Origin: JBEPTX01 sp041691795
GTDB taxonomy: Bacteria; Patescibacteriota; Saccharimonadia; Saccharimonadales; Saccharimonadaceae
Assembly: GCA_041691795.1 (NCBI GenBank)
Contig: JBEPTX010000001.1
Span: 124,001-188,000, forward strand
Length of the DNA stretch: 64,000 nt
Direction of reading: 5' to 3'
Positions 34,797 through 42,716 of the stretch are shown here, one piece after another. Under the pieces are notes generated by a model. That model was given only the letters and a program-made list of their open reading frames with translations. It made no database searches and was not told where the DNA came from. The position numbers were made by a program, and so were the translations under genes. Position 1 is the first letter of the stretch, and each line of letters starts with the position of its first letter.

Positions 34797-35198
34797 CTAT
34801 AGCTTAAAGTCAATATGCGTCTCTTGTCGAGTAATGACGATAATGTGCCTGATGACTTTTGCATCATTAAATCGGCGCTCAATTTCTTTCAGTAATTTAT
34901 GAGTAGGAATGCGACCGTCCATGCGGCGCAAATCTAAGATTATATTAGGTGACTGATGGAGGGCGAGCCGCAAATTATTTTCAATTGTGCGCGAGCTTTT
35001 CCCACGAGGACTTTTCATTTCCCAGTGTAAACCGTTCATTTCTATATCGGCCGTTTTTGCCCCTCTATTCCTATTGGGAACGAGGAACGTCACATCATAT
35101 CCAAGATTGGTAGCCAAATAATCAACCGTGAGCTTTTCATGTCTGCCCATAAAGACACCAGGTGGGACTATGATGGTACCAATTCGTTTTCTTGTCAT
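34797..35198 (-). CDS. Stand-alone CdiA C-terminal tRNase-like domain
   Basis: 133 aa from MTRKRIGTIIV. DYLATNLGYDVTFLVP, KTADIEMNGLHWEMKSPRG, RTIENNLRLALHQSPNIILDLRR follow the CdiA_C/tRNA nuclease toxin domain, with D and E-x-K as probable active residues. Here it is not fused to a delivery protein and no immunity gene is recognised beside it. TACAAT ends 7 nt before this ATG; an upstream ATG (35222) was rejected because the promoter would lie inside. Confidence 0.72.
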   Translation of the reverse strand: MTRKRIGTIIVPPGVFMGRHEKLTVDYLATNLGYDVTFLVPNRNRGAKTADIEMNGLHWEMKSPRGKSSRTIENNLRLALHQSPNIILDLRRMDGRIPTHKLLKEIERRFNDAKVIRHIIVITRQETHIDFKL

Positions 35199-35308
35199 TT
35201 GGCTTATTGTAGCATGGAGCATCTCGCGGATTAAACCAGAATAAAGGTAAGTCGAGTTGTCGATTCATCCATTGTTAATTCTACGCATCCCGCTTATGAT
35301 GAGAGGAT

Positions 35309-35950
35309 ATGCATATAGCTGTTATAGCCGCGAGTGGGCGACTGGGTAAATCATTTGTCGAACAGGCATTGGCGGCAGGACATACCGTTCGGGCGGGAGT
35401 TCGAGCACGAAATAACCTCACGACTCATCCAAATTTGGTGATGGTGCCCTGCGATGCGACGAACCCGACAGATATCAAAAACTTATTACGAGGACAAGAT
35501 GTTGTTGTCAGTTGTATTGGCCACGTCAGAGGTTCGGCATCCGACGTGCAGACGGTTGCGACGAAAGTTCTGGTGCAAGCAATGGATGAATTAAAACTGA
35601 AACGTTTTGTCACGGTGACCGGTACGGGTGTGCGTTTTCCTGGTGATAAAATTGGCTTGGTTGATCGTGTCCTGAACCTGGCCATCAGCATCATTGACCC
35701 AGACCGTATTAGTGATGGACGTCAACATGCAGTGGTACTGCAACAAAGCAATCTTGATTGGACGCTGATTCGTTTATTGAAGCTACAGAATATTGCTGCC
35801 CACGACTTTGAGCTTCTATCCAGTGGCCCTACCAAGTGGTATGTCGGACGCGACGAAGTTGCACAAGCAATGCTACAGGTAATCGATCAGAATAGTTTTG
35901 TTAAACAGTCACCGATTATTTCTAAAAAACGAAAGGAAAGAAATGAGTAA
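35309..35950 (+). CDS. NAD(P)-binding protein (NmrA/SDR-like)
   Basis: 213 aa. The N-terminal IAVIAASGRLGKSFVEQAL is a Rossmann GxxGxxG-type loop (AASGRLG), followed by DATNPTDIKNLLRGQDVVVSCIG and WTLIRLLKL, the atypical SDR/NmrA pattern. Substrate unknown. TATGAT ends 8 nt before the ATG. Its last 8 nt overlap the heliorhodopsin start, so the two are translated together. Confidence 0.88.
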   Translation: MHIAVIAASGRLGKSFVEQALAAGHTVRAGVRARNNLTTHPNLVMVPCDATNPTDIKNLLRGQDVVVSCIGHVRGSASDVQTVATKVLVQAMDELKLKRFVTVTGTGVRFPGDKIGLVDRVLNLAISIIDPDRISDGRQHAVVLQQSNLDWTLIRLLKLQNIAAHDFELLSSGPTKWYVGRDEVAQAMLQVIDQNSFVKQSPIISKKRKERNE

Positions 35951-36707
35951 AACAACCACATTCCGTGGCCTGCGCAGGTTCAACTTTATTATGGCGGGGC
36001 TTCATGGTCTGCAGGGTGTTATTATTTTGCTGATAAGTCGAACGTTTGACATACCAGTGACGGGGTACTACCTAACGTTTAATCGGGCGTCGCAAAATTT
36101 GGAGCCAGCAACTACACAGTTATTCAGCGTGTCAGTGCCCTTGCTAATTGCCGCATTTTTCTTTCTCTCGGCAGCTGCACACTTGTTCATTGCAACGGTA
36201 TATAACAAAAAATACGATCAAGACCTAGGGCACGGCATCAATAAAGTTCGCTGGATTGAATATGCTATTTCGGCAAGCATTATGATGGTTGCCATCGCAA
36301 TGCTCGTCGGTGTTTATGATTTTGCAAGTTTAGTGATGATATTTTTCCTCATCGCGATCATGAATCTGATGGGACTTGTCATAGAGACTCACCATCAAAC
36401 TACAGGAAAAACAAGCTGGTTGAGCTACTGGATCGGCTGCCTCGCAGGAATTGTACCTTGGATGGTTATCGGTTTTTATTTTTGGCTATCGGCCGACAAA
36501 GATAGTGCGCCACCAACATTTGTCTATTGGATTTTTGTCTCCATATTTATATTCTTTAGCTGTTTCGCTGTCAATATGGTGTTGCAATACAAAAAAATCG
36601 GTCCATGGAAAGACTATTTATACGGTGAACGCGTCTACGTCATCCTGAGTCTCGTCGCCAAAACACTCCTTGCCTGGCAAGTATTCGCTGGCACGTTACA
36701 ACCGTAG
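35943..36707 (+). CDS. Heliorhodopsin
   Basis: 254 aa with seven membrane helices. Diagnostic features: RRFNFIMAGLHGLQGVIILL in helix 1, RWIEYAISASIMM in helix 3 with the counter-ion glutamate, and helix 7 LSLVAKTLLAWQVFAGTL holding the retinal Schiff-base lysine. Heliorhodopsins are light-sensing, non-pumping rhodopsins with inverted topology (N-terminus inside). Start at MSKTTTF follows AAAGGA; a longer frame was rejected. No retinal-synthesis gene is in the window, so retinal may be taken up. Confidence 0.93.
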   Translation: MSKTTTFRGLRRFNFIMAGLHGLQGVIILLISRTFDIPVTGYYLTFNRASQNLEPATTQLFSVSVPLLIAAFFFLSAAAHLFIATVYNKKYDQDLGHGINKVRWIEYAISASIMMVAIAMLVGVYDFASLVMIFFLIAIMNLMGLVIETHHQTTGKTSWLSYWIGCLAGIVPWMVIGFYFWLSADKDSAPPTFVYWIFVSIFIFFSCFAVNMVLQYKKIGPWKDYLYGERVYVILSLVAKTLLAWQVFAGTLQP

Positions 36708-36734
36708 TCGGTTATGCGTAAATCGATCGTCTAG

Positions 36735-37073
36735 TTATTCAATATTCTTAATCTGAGATAAATGTTTATTAATAAATTGCCCCAACGAAAGTAGGACAGG
36801 CTCAAGATCTTTGCCTTTTTCGGTCAATGAATAAGATACGGAGAGTTCATTAACCTTTTTTGGATGCTTGGTTATCAGTTTGGCATCGATGAGGTGTTTC
36901 AGCCTGTTGGTCAGCACAGATGGTGCAATCGACAGTTCCTTTTGTAGGTCGCCAAATCGCGATTCGCCCTGAAGCAGCTGTTCGACTATCAGGAGCGTCC
37001 AGCTATCACCAAGAAGTTTCATGCCTTTGCTGATTTCTAACCGAACTTGCTCATTTTGTAGTTGTGATTTCAT
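36735..37073 (-). CDS. HxlR family transcriptional regulator
   Basis: 112 aa winged helix. KLLGDSWTLLIVEQLLQGESRFGDLQKEL, SVLTNRLKHLIDAKLI and YSLTEKGKDLEPVL are the HxlR signature. No sensing cysteine is present. Divergent from the SDR gene at 37148, which it probably controls through the inverted repeat between them. Confidence 0.92.
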   Translation of the reverse strand: MKSQLQNEQVRLEISKGMKLLGDSWTLLIVEQLLQGESRFGDLQKELSIAPSVLTNRLKHLIDAKLITKHPKKVNELSVSYSLTEKGKDLEPVLLSLGQFINKHLSQIKNIE

Positions 37074-37098
37074 AAAAATAACGCTATCATATTAGTAG

Positions 37099-37117
37099 TA
37101 CTATCAATTCAATAGTA
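37099..37117. promoter_or_regulatory. Probable HxlR operator
   Basis: TACTAT and ATAGTA form an inverted repeat with a 7-nt spacer (caattca), midway between the divergent HxlR and SDR genes. Confidence 0.5.
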
Positions 37118-37147
37118 ATTGTAACAAATTTTGACGGGGGATACAAC

Positions 37148-37912
37148 ATGAACAAATTAGTAGTTATAACAGGAGCATCGAGTGGCATAGGTTTATCCTT
37201 TGCGAACAAGTTTGCAGCAGAGGGCTATAATTTAATAATTGTCGCTCGAAATAAAAATGCTCTTCAAGAAATTGCAAAAACAATCAGTGATGAGAAGAAG
37301 GTGCGCGTTTCTGTAATCACTGCCGATTTGAGCATGGATAATGCCGCCGACTCACTATGGTCGCAGCTTAAAAATGAGAAGATTGACGTGTTTGTAAATA
37401 ACGCTGGTTTTGGTGATCTTGACGATGTCGTCAATGCTGATCCGCAAAAAATGACTTCTATGATTGCGCTGAATATTACAACCCTTACTCGACTCAGTCA
37501 GTTAGCCGCGATTTCCATGAAGAAACGTGGCAAAGGGTCGATTATAAACCTTGCAAGCGTATTGTCATTCTTTCCTACGCCCCATGGAGCAGTATATGGG
37601 GCTACCAAAGCGTATGTACTCAGTTTCAGCGAGTCTCTCGCTGAAGAACTAAAGGGTACGGGTGTGTATGTGACAGCTGTCTGCCCGGGAGCAACCAATA
37701 CCAACTTTGCAGCCCAAGCAAATATGCAAAATCTGGATATGATGAACGGTAAATTGCCAACTGGTGACGATGTCGCAGAGTATGGCTATAATGCCTTCAT
37801 GAAGCATAAAGTTGTTGCTATACATGGTAGTCGAACGAGAATGATTGCGTTTGCAGCACGAATTCTCCCGCGAGCAACTATGCGGAGTATTAGTGCCAAG
37901 ACACAGTCATAG
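37148..37912 (+). CDS. Short-chain dehydrogenase/reductase (SDR)
   Basis: 254 aa. Cofactor loop TGASSGIG (residues 7-14), NNAG (about 88), catalytic Ser in INLASVLSFFPTP and Tyr-x3-Lys in YGATKAYV (about 151-155). A cytoplasmic oxidoreductase of the YqjQ/DltE-like group; substrate unknown. It has a leader with GGGGGAT site. Its terminator is at 37934-37959. Confidence 0.93.
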   Translation: MNKLVVITGASSGIGLSFANKFAAEGYNLIIVARNKNALQEIAKTISDEKKVRVSVITADLSMDNAADSLWSQLKNEKIDVFVNNAGFGDLDDVVNADPQKMTSMIALNITTLTRLSQLAAISMKKRGKGSIINLASVLSFFPTPHGAVYGATKAYVLSFSESLAEELKGTGVYVTAVCPGATNTNFAAQANMQNLDMMNGKLPTGDDVAEYGYNAFMKHKVVAIHGSRTRMIAFAARILPRATMRSISAKTQS

Positions 37913-37933
37913 GAGTAAAGTTGTGACTCCCAT

Positions 37934-37959
37934 AAAACGTCGAGAAAATCGGCGTTTTT
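37934..37959 (+). terminator. Terminator of the SDR gene
   Basis: AAAACG/CGTTTT arms plus CGA/TCG inner pairs and a T-run. It lies directly before the -10 box of the next gene. Confidence 0.6.
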
Positions 37960-37973
37960 GTTATAATAGAAGT

Positions 37974-38582
37974 ATGAGAAAAATAATCGTCCTATCATTT
38001 ATTACATTAGATGGAGTCATGCAAGCACCAGGTGGGCCCGACGAAGATACGTCAAGCGGTTTTGAATATGGCGGCTGGACAGCCCCATATTTTAACGAAG
38101 CTGACGAAGTGGGTGGTGAGATGATGGCGAAACAAATGAAGCCTGCTGACCTACTACTTGGCAGAAAGACATATGATATCTTTGCCGCCTACTGGCCAGA
38201 ACATGTTGATATGTGGCCAAGTATCCAAGATGTCACCAAATATGTCGTGTCTGATACTATGACTGACAATAAAACCGCTTGGAAAAACGTTGTTTTCTTG
38301 AATAGCGTCGATGACATCAAAAAGCTAAGGGATTCAGAAGGTTCTGACATCCAAGTTCATGGCAGCGGCGATCTGATCCAGACATTACTGAAACACGATC
38401 TGGTCGACGAACTATGGCTCAAAACATTCCCAATTACACTTGGTACGGGCAAGCGTTTGTTCGGTGAGGGCACAATTGCTGCAGCCTTTAGAATGACAGA
38501 GAGTTTGGTGACGCCGAATGGTGCGATTTTTGCCAATTACGAGCGAGCCGGAAAAGTCGAGATGGGTACTGTCGGAGCCTAG
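37974..38582 (+). CDS. RibD C-terminal/dihydrofolate reductase family protein (paralogue)
   Basis: 202 aa from MRKIIVLSFITLDGVMQAPG. LLGRKTYDIFAAYWP and LVDELWLKTFPITLGTGKRLF are family signatures. Related to the protein at 31867. TATAAT at 37962-37967 ends 6 nt before the ATG, so the longer frame (start 37845), overlapping the SDR gene, was rejected. Confidence 0.9.
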   Translation: MRKIIVLSFITLDGVMQAPGGPDEDTSSGFEYGGWTAPYFNEADEVGGEMMAKQMKPADLLLGRKTYDIFAAYWPEHVDMWPSIQDVTKYVVSDTMTDNKTAWKNVVFLNSVDDIKKLRDSEGSDIQVHGSGDLIQTLLKHDLVDELWLKTFPITLGTGKRLFGEGTIAAAFRMTESLVTPNGAIFANYERAGKVEMGTVGA

Positions 38583-38635
38583 CTACCTTTTGGATAATAT
38601 GGACTAACCTGATAGTTCTGCTATGATTATCTTAA

Positions 38636-39493
38636 ATGAAAAGCAAAAGCAAAAAGAAGCGCGTACGTAACAAACGCATTATTATTTTGGCTACGGTTCT
38701 GGCTGCTTTAGTGACTGATGTCGCGTTGGTATGGTTGCTGGGTGCAATAATTAGTAGCCAAACTGCGCAAGTGGGGCGACTCGTCTCGTTTTATGACCGC
38801 GGGCAGGAACATGTCATTCTGACTCATGCCGGTACCGTGCAAGATGCATTGAAAGACGCGCACATAACCGTTAGCCCTCATGACGAGGTAGAACCAGCGA
38901 TTGATAGCAAACTGCTTTCATCAGATTCGGCAGTCATTATTTACCGTGCACGGCCGGTACTTGTTATCGATGGTGCACTGCGACAAAAAGTCGTGACACC
39001 TGCGGCAGCGCCCAATGAAATCGTAAAGCTAGCTGCCATCGACCCACTTGGCGACAAGGACGAAACCACATTTACAAAAGGTAACTTCATCGCTGACGGT
39101 GCCAGTGTTGTACTGACGATCAAACGTGCAGTAATTACCCCCGCCAAACCAGTATTTATCCCGAAACCAAATGCGCTGACCATATCCAGGGGCGCCCAAC
39201 AATACACCGACGGCGATGGCGTCGTACACCGCGAAACGTACTACGACCTACCGATGAATCTTGTTATAGGATCGTGCGGTGGCGGTGGCTATACAATCCG
39301 CACCGCCGACGGAGCCAAAATCGACAAGGACGGCTACGTGCTAGTAGCAGCAAACTATAATGCCTATCCGCGATGTTCGATCGTAGAAACAAGCCTGGGT
39401 CAAGGCAAGGTCTATGATACGGGTGGGTTTGCGCTACGATACCCACACGGTTTTGATTTGGCGACCGACTGGACCAATTACGATGGTAGGTAA
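38636..39493 (+). CDS. YabE-like cell-wall protein: DUF348 plus 3D domain
   Basis: 285 aa. Basic start, one membrane anchor (about residues 14-40), a DUF348 ubiquitin-like module (THAGTVQDALKDAHITVSPHDEV, about 62-110), a second beta region, and a C-terminal 3D/double-psi barrel (CSIVETSLGQGKVYDTGGF, with DLATDW). Relatives (YabE, RpfB) remodel peptidoglycan outside the cell; the 3D domain suggests lytic transglycosylase-like activity. TATGAT ends 8 nt before the ATG. Confidence 0.82.
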   Translation: MKSKSKKKRVRNKRIIILATVLAALVTDVALVWLLGAIISSQTAQVGRLVSFYDRGQEHVILTHAGTVQDALKDAHITVSPHDEVEPAIDSKLLSSDSAVIIYRARPVLVIDGALRQKVVTPAAAPNEIVKLAAIDPLGDKDETTFTKGNFIADGASVVLTIKRAVITPAKPVFIPKPNALTISRGAQQYTDGDGVVHRETYYDLPMNLVIGSCGGGGYTIRTADGAKIDKDGYVLVAANYNAYPRCSIVETSLGQGKVYDTGGFALRYPHGFDLATDWTNYDGR

Positions 39494-39495
39494 AG

Positions 39496-39984
39496 TTATA
39501 GCCTTGACGTTGTTTTCGTCTTTCCGAAATACAATCCAGCTCCGTACGCGACAAAAGCAATCATAAAAGTTGCTGCCATGGCAAACGAATGTTTATCTTG
39601 GTTCGTATTAATAAATTCAAGACCATTCAAAAATGCCAGCCAGACACCAATCAACCCGATCGATGCAGCGATTATCCAAGATTTGTGTCTACCTGCGATT
39701 GAAAATCCCAGAGTGGCAATGGAACCAAGAACTAAAATTGTTGCAATAACCATGTGCACCGTCAAAGCTATGCCACCTCCATTAGTTATTGCCCATACAA
39801 AACCATCGAGCGTTTGTTGCAGATATCCTCCACTTGTACCAGGGTGGATTTCTGGCAATTTAATGAATAGATCAAGAGTCATACCGGCAAGAAACTGGAT
39901 TATCAGTAGAATAAGCATCAAAAGACCTCTGATTTGTAGCATTTTGGTCGATGCAAACCTTTGGGGGATAGTGAGTTCTTTCAT
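39496..39984 (-). CDS. Hypothetical four-helix membrane protein (162 aa)
   Basis: Start at MKELTIPQRF; TACAAT ends 6 nt upstream, so the 43 extra codons of the open frame were rejected. Four membrane helices at about 18-38, 65-88, 95-115 and 125-145. No family recognised. It converges with the YabE-like gene with 2 nt between them. Confidence 0.65.
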   Translation of the reverse strand: MKELTIPQRFASTKMLQIRGLLMLILLIIQFLAGMTLDLFIKLPEIHPGTSGGYLQQTLDGFVWAITNGGGIALTVHMVIATILVLGSIATLGFSIAGRHKSWIIAASIGLIGVWLAFLNGLEFINTNQDKHSFAMAATFMIAFVAYGAGLYFGKTKTTSRL

Positions 39985-40049
39985 GCTTGTATTGTACACC
40001 TTATGCATATGGATAACTCTGGACTGCGTATATAATAGACAGTGAACAT

Positions 40050-40562
40050 ATGAATAAATTGAAACATCTATCCAAAAAAGTAGTCCTAATTGGGTGCGTT
40101 GTTGTTGTCGCACTGCTCGTCATCGGTCTGATGTACTGGCCAAAGAATACGCCCGTCGCACCGCAGACCAAAGCTCAGGTGGCGGCTGATGATCACTGGC
40201 GAAAGGTCCTGACGCCCGAACAGTACCATATTCTACGGGAAGCGGGGACAGAGGTGCCATTCAGTGGTAAGCTCGATTACGAAACACGAACCGGGACGTA
40301 CTATAGTTATGGCTGTGACAAACCAATTTTTCGGTCGGAGCAGAAATATGATTCGGGGACCGGCTGGCCAAGTTTTTATGCACCGATCAAACCCGATGCT
40401 GTCGTACTACATCAGGGAACCGACCCTCTGGATGGCCGCATCGAAGTGCTGGACACTTGCGGCTCACACTTAGGGCACGTGTTCGATGATGGCCCGCAAC
40501 CGACGGGCAAACGTTATTGCATGAATTCGGTGGCGATGTATTTTGTGCCGGACAAAAAGTAA
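40050..40562 (+). CDS. msrB: Membrane-anchored peptide methionine sulfoxide reductase B
   Basis: 170 aa. One N-terminal membrane helix (about 9-28), then a complete MsrB domain: KYDSGTGWPSFYAP, CGSHLGHVFDDGPQPTGKRYCMNS with the catalytic cysteine in RYCMN. It repairs oxidised methionine in surface proteins. Two of the four zinc cysteines are lost (YYSYGCD, VLDTCG) and the usual SGCGWPSF resolving cysteine is Thr; the two left could resolve the disulfide. TATAAT lies 13 nt before the ATG. Confidence 0.92.
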   Translation: MNKLKHLSKKVVLIGCVVVVALLVIGLMYWPKNTPVAPQTKAQVAADDHWRKVLTPEQYHILREAGTEVPFSGKLDYETRTGTYYSYGCDKPIFRSEQKYDSGTGWPSFYAPIKPDAVVLHQGTDPLDGRIEVLDTCGSHLGHVFDDGPQPTGKRYCMNSVAMYFVPDKK

Positions 40563-40900
40563 GATAGCCGTTAACTAATTTTGCTGTATTTGATGTATAA
40601 TACGAGGAAGATAAAAGCTAATATTAAGTAACTATAAACGTTAGTTTTAGGTACGTATCAAGCTAGAAGAAAATTTTAATACGCCACAATATCCACGTAG
40701 CATTGTATTTTAGTTAACTATTGTATCAAATACAACATGCATTTTCATCCGGTAGTACTACATATAGCGTGTTTATTTATTGACATACGCTAGAATAACG
40801 ATTATGCTTGAGTTTGTGTTTTCGCGAATCATACGCTGAAACATAAATCTATACGTGTCAACATACTAAACAATCGACCGTATATTAATAGGAGAAAATC
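40563..40900. other. Intergenic region before the LysM-CHAP gene
   Basis: 338 nt, AT-rich, no gene seen. A TATAAT at about 40599-40604 has no start codon near it and could begin a small RNA. The promoter of the LysM-CHAP gene (40780-40808) is the only strong signal. GTATTTTAGTT/AACTATTGTATCAAATAC stretches suggest weak hairpins. Confidence 0.4.
40780..40808 (+). promoter_or_regulatory. Full sigma-70 promoter of the LysM-CHAP gene
   Basis: TTGACA (40780-40785), 17-nt spacer, TATGCT (40803-40808). The predicted leader is about 85 nt and ends with AGGAG, in contrast to the leaderless genes. Confidence 0.7.
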
Positions 40901-41584
40901 ATGACAATCAAATCAAGCCTTGCGGCGATTATCGCTGTCTTTTCGGTAGTGCTCATTTTTGGACCAGCCGTACACGCAGCAGAGAAAACGGACACCAAGA
41001 AGCCCGACAAACCCCCTGTCGTCATTGTAGTTCAAGAGGGCGATACGCTCTCGGCCATTGCCGATGCGCATGGTACTACCTACACGCAAATTTTTAACGC
41101 AAATGATTCTATCGCCAATCCGGATGTGATCAACGTTGGAGACAAAGTTCGTATACCAGTTGCCGACGAACAGCTGCCAGATAGGTTCGGTACTCTTAGC
41201 ACGCCACAGATTGTCGAATCGGGGTCACAAACGCAATATGTCGCACCTGCTGCGCACAGTGCGCCACGAGCCGTCGTGTCATCGAGCGCGGGTAATACCT
41301 ACTACGCAGGCTACTGCACCTGGTACGCCAAAGAGCGCCGTCCAGACCTACCAAACATGCTTGGCAATGGTGGGCAATGGGTCGCAAATGCCGCTGCACG
41401 CGGATACGCCACAGGCACAGCTCCACGTGCTGGCGCAATCGCCGAAACGACTGGTCATGTTGCCTACGTCGAATCAGTCAATGGTGATGGTACTATCGTT
41501 ATTTCTGAAATGAATGGCCCCGCCGGTTTTGGAGTTGTCAGCACGCGTACTGTTGCGGCTAACCAGTATCGTTACATTTATTAA
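40901..41584 (+). CDS. Secreted LysM-CHAP peptidoglycan hydrolase
   Basis: 227 aa. Signal peptide 1-27 (cleavage after VHA), LysM 45-88 (VQEGDTLSAIADAHG), Ser/Ala linker, CHAP domain 135-227 with catalytic Cys in YAGYCTWYAKERRPD and His in TGHVAYVES. It probably cleaves peptidoglycan cross-bridges or stem peptides, of its own wall or a host's. Its strong promoter and ribosome site suggest high expression. Confidence 0.93.
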   Translation: MTIKSSLAAIIAVFSVVLIFGPAVHAAEKTDTKKPDKPPVVIVVQEGDTLSAIADAHGTTYTQIFNANDSIANPDVINVGDKVRIPVADEQLPDRFGTLSTPQIVESGSQTQYVAPAAHSAPRAVVSSSAGNTYYAGYCTWYAKERRPDLPNMLGNGGQWVANAAARGYATGTAPRAGAIAETTGHVAYVESVNGDGTIVISEMNGPAGFGVVSTRTVAANQYRYIY

Positions 41585-41615
41585 AAGTCTTGTTACTCGC
41601 ACTATTAAAAAGTTG

Positions 41616-42161
41616 CTATACTGGCTCCATCAACCTGCCACTTTTTGACAGGTCAGGGTCAGTACATGCCGCCAGGTTGAAACAGCAGGGGCGTCGGTGT
41701 TTGCCATTCAATTTCGATATAGACTTTTCAATTCGGATTGCCCGCGTGTCCATGTTGCCGGTTTCATTCACCCAACGTATCCACTCCCAGCGCGCCATGG
41801 CTGTAATGTCTTTCCATTTGGTTTTAACTTTCTCGGGTGCAGTGTCCAGAGCTTTTGCAAAATCTTGCGGTACATCTGGTTCTGGCCAATCTTTGCTAGG
41901 CGTCATTTCGATCGTCACTGTGTCGCCAGCTTTCACACCCAATGTTTTTTGCAGCTTTTCATCGACTTTGAACCAATGGCTCCATCGTCCGTCCGGTTCG
42001 AGCACTGTCTGAAACTCATGGCCGTTTATCGTGCCCTTAACATTCACCTGTCCTCGTGACGTCAGCTTGATGCTCTCGGCTTCGGGCACAAGTGCAATAG
42101 TCCACTTGTCGATCGTCACCAACGTGGTTTCAAAATGGATTGTCGTAACTGCTGTCTTCAT
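41616..42161 (-). CDS. DUF1905/YdeI-like (bacteriocin-protection) protein
   Basis: 181 aa. Residues 1-85 match DUF1905 (VNVKGTINGHEFQTVLEPDG, LGVKAGDTVTIEM), residues 105-165 the YdeI/OmpD-associated domain (KWKDITAMARWEWIRWVNE). Function in bacteria not established. The last 20 residues look unlike the family. TATACT ends 6 nt before the ATG. Confidence 0.85.
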   Translation of the reverse strand: MKTAVTTIHFETTLVTIDKWTIALVPEAESIKLTSRGQVNVKGTINGHEFQTVLEPDGRWSHWFKVDEKLQKTLGVKAGDTVTIEMTPSKDWPEPDVPQDFAKALDTAPEKVKTKWKDITAMARWEWIRWVNETGNMDTRAIRIEKSISKLNGKHRRPCCFNLAACTDPDLSKSGRLMEPV

Positions 42162-42359
42162 ATATCTAGTATAGCAAAAACCAAATAACCTTTAACTGGA
42201 AGATCCCTCAACTCGTCGATATAGGCAACCAACACACGTTTTGTGCTTTCCTAATTTTTGCAATAATCACCATTTCCTAACATAACGTAGATTATGGGGT
42301 TCTGTTTGCGTGGCGAAAACCCGGTTATATTCAATTACCTTGACAGTCATAGTAATGTG

Positions 42360-42374
42360 ATATACACTGTATAT
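42360..42374 (+). promoter_or_regulatory. PadR operator overlapping its own -10 box
   Basis: ATATAC-ACT-GTATAT is a perfect palindrome directly touching the PadR start codon at 42375. It contains the -10-like TATACA, so PadR binding would block its own leaderless promoter. Confidence 0.6.
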
Positions 42375-42704
42375 ATGGTTGACAAACAATTATCATCAGA
42401 TTTATTACGTGGACATACGGACACCATTATCCTCAGACTACTGACGGGTGGCGACAAGTATGGCTACGAAATTACAAAATTAGTGTACGAACAATCGCAT
42501 CAACTGTACGAGCTGAAAGAAGCGACAATGTATTCGAGTCTAAAACGCCTTGAAAATGACAAACACATTGCGTCATATTGGGGCGACGAAACTCAGGGTG
42601 GACGACGCAAATACTATCGCATTACAGCAACTGGGCGGGAACAGTATCACACTAATAAAAGAAACTGGGATTATTCTAAACAAATCCTAGATACATTATT
42701 GTAA
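42375..42704 (+). CDS. PadR family transcriptional regulator
   Basis: 109 aa from MVDKQLSSDLLRGHTD. LLTGGDKYGYEITKLVYEQS, YSSLKRLENDKHIASYWGDE and RRKYYRITATGREQY are PadR signatures. The longer open frame was rejected because the promoter/operator would lie inside it. It precedes the HAAS-pentapeptide gene by 12 nt, with AAGGAG between; PadR-HAAS pairs are common. Confidence 0.93.
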   Translation: MVDKQLSSDLLRGHTDTIILRLLTGGDKYGYEITKLVYEQSHQLYELKEATMYSSLKRLENDKHIASYWGDETQGGRRKYYRITATGREQYHTNKRNWDYSKQILDTLL

Positions 42705-42716
42705 GGAGAAATAATT

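Noticed and set aside
41590..42012. 140-aa open frame opposite the YdeI-like gene
   Set aside because: A shadow frame; the minus-strand protein has clear domain matches and a promoter.
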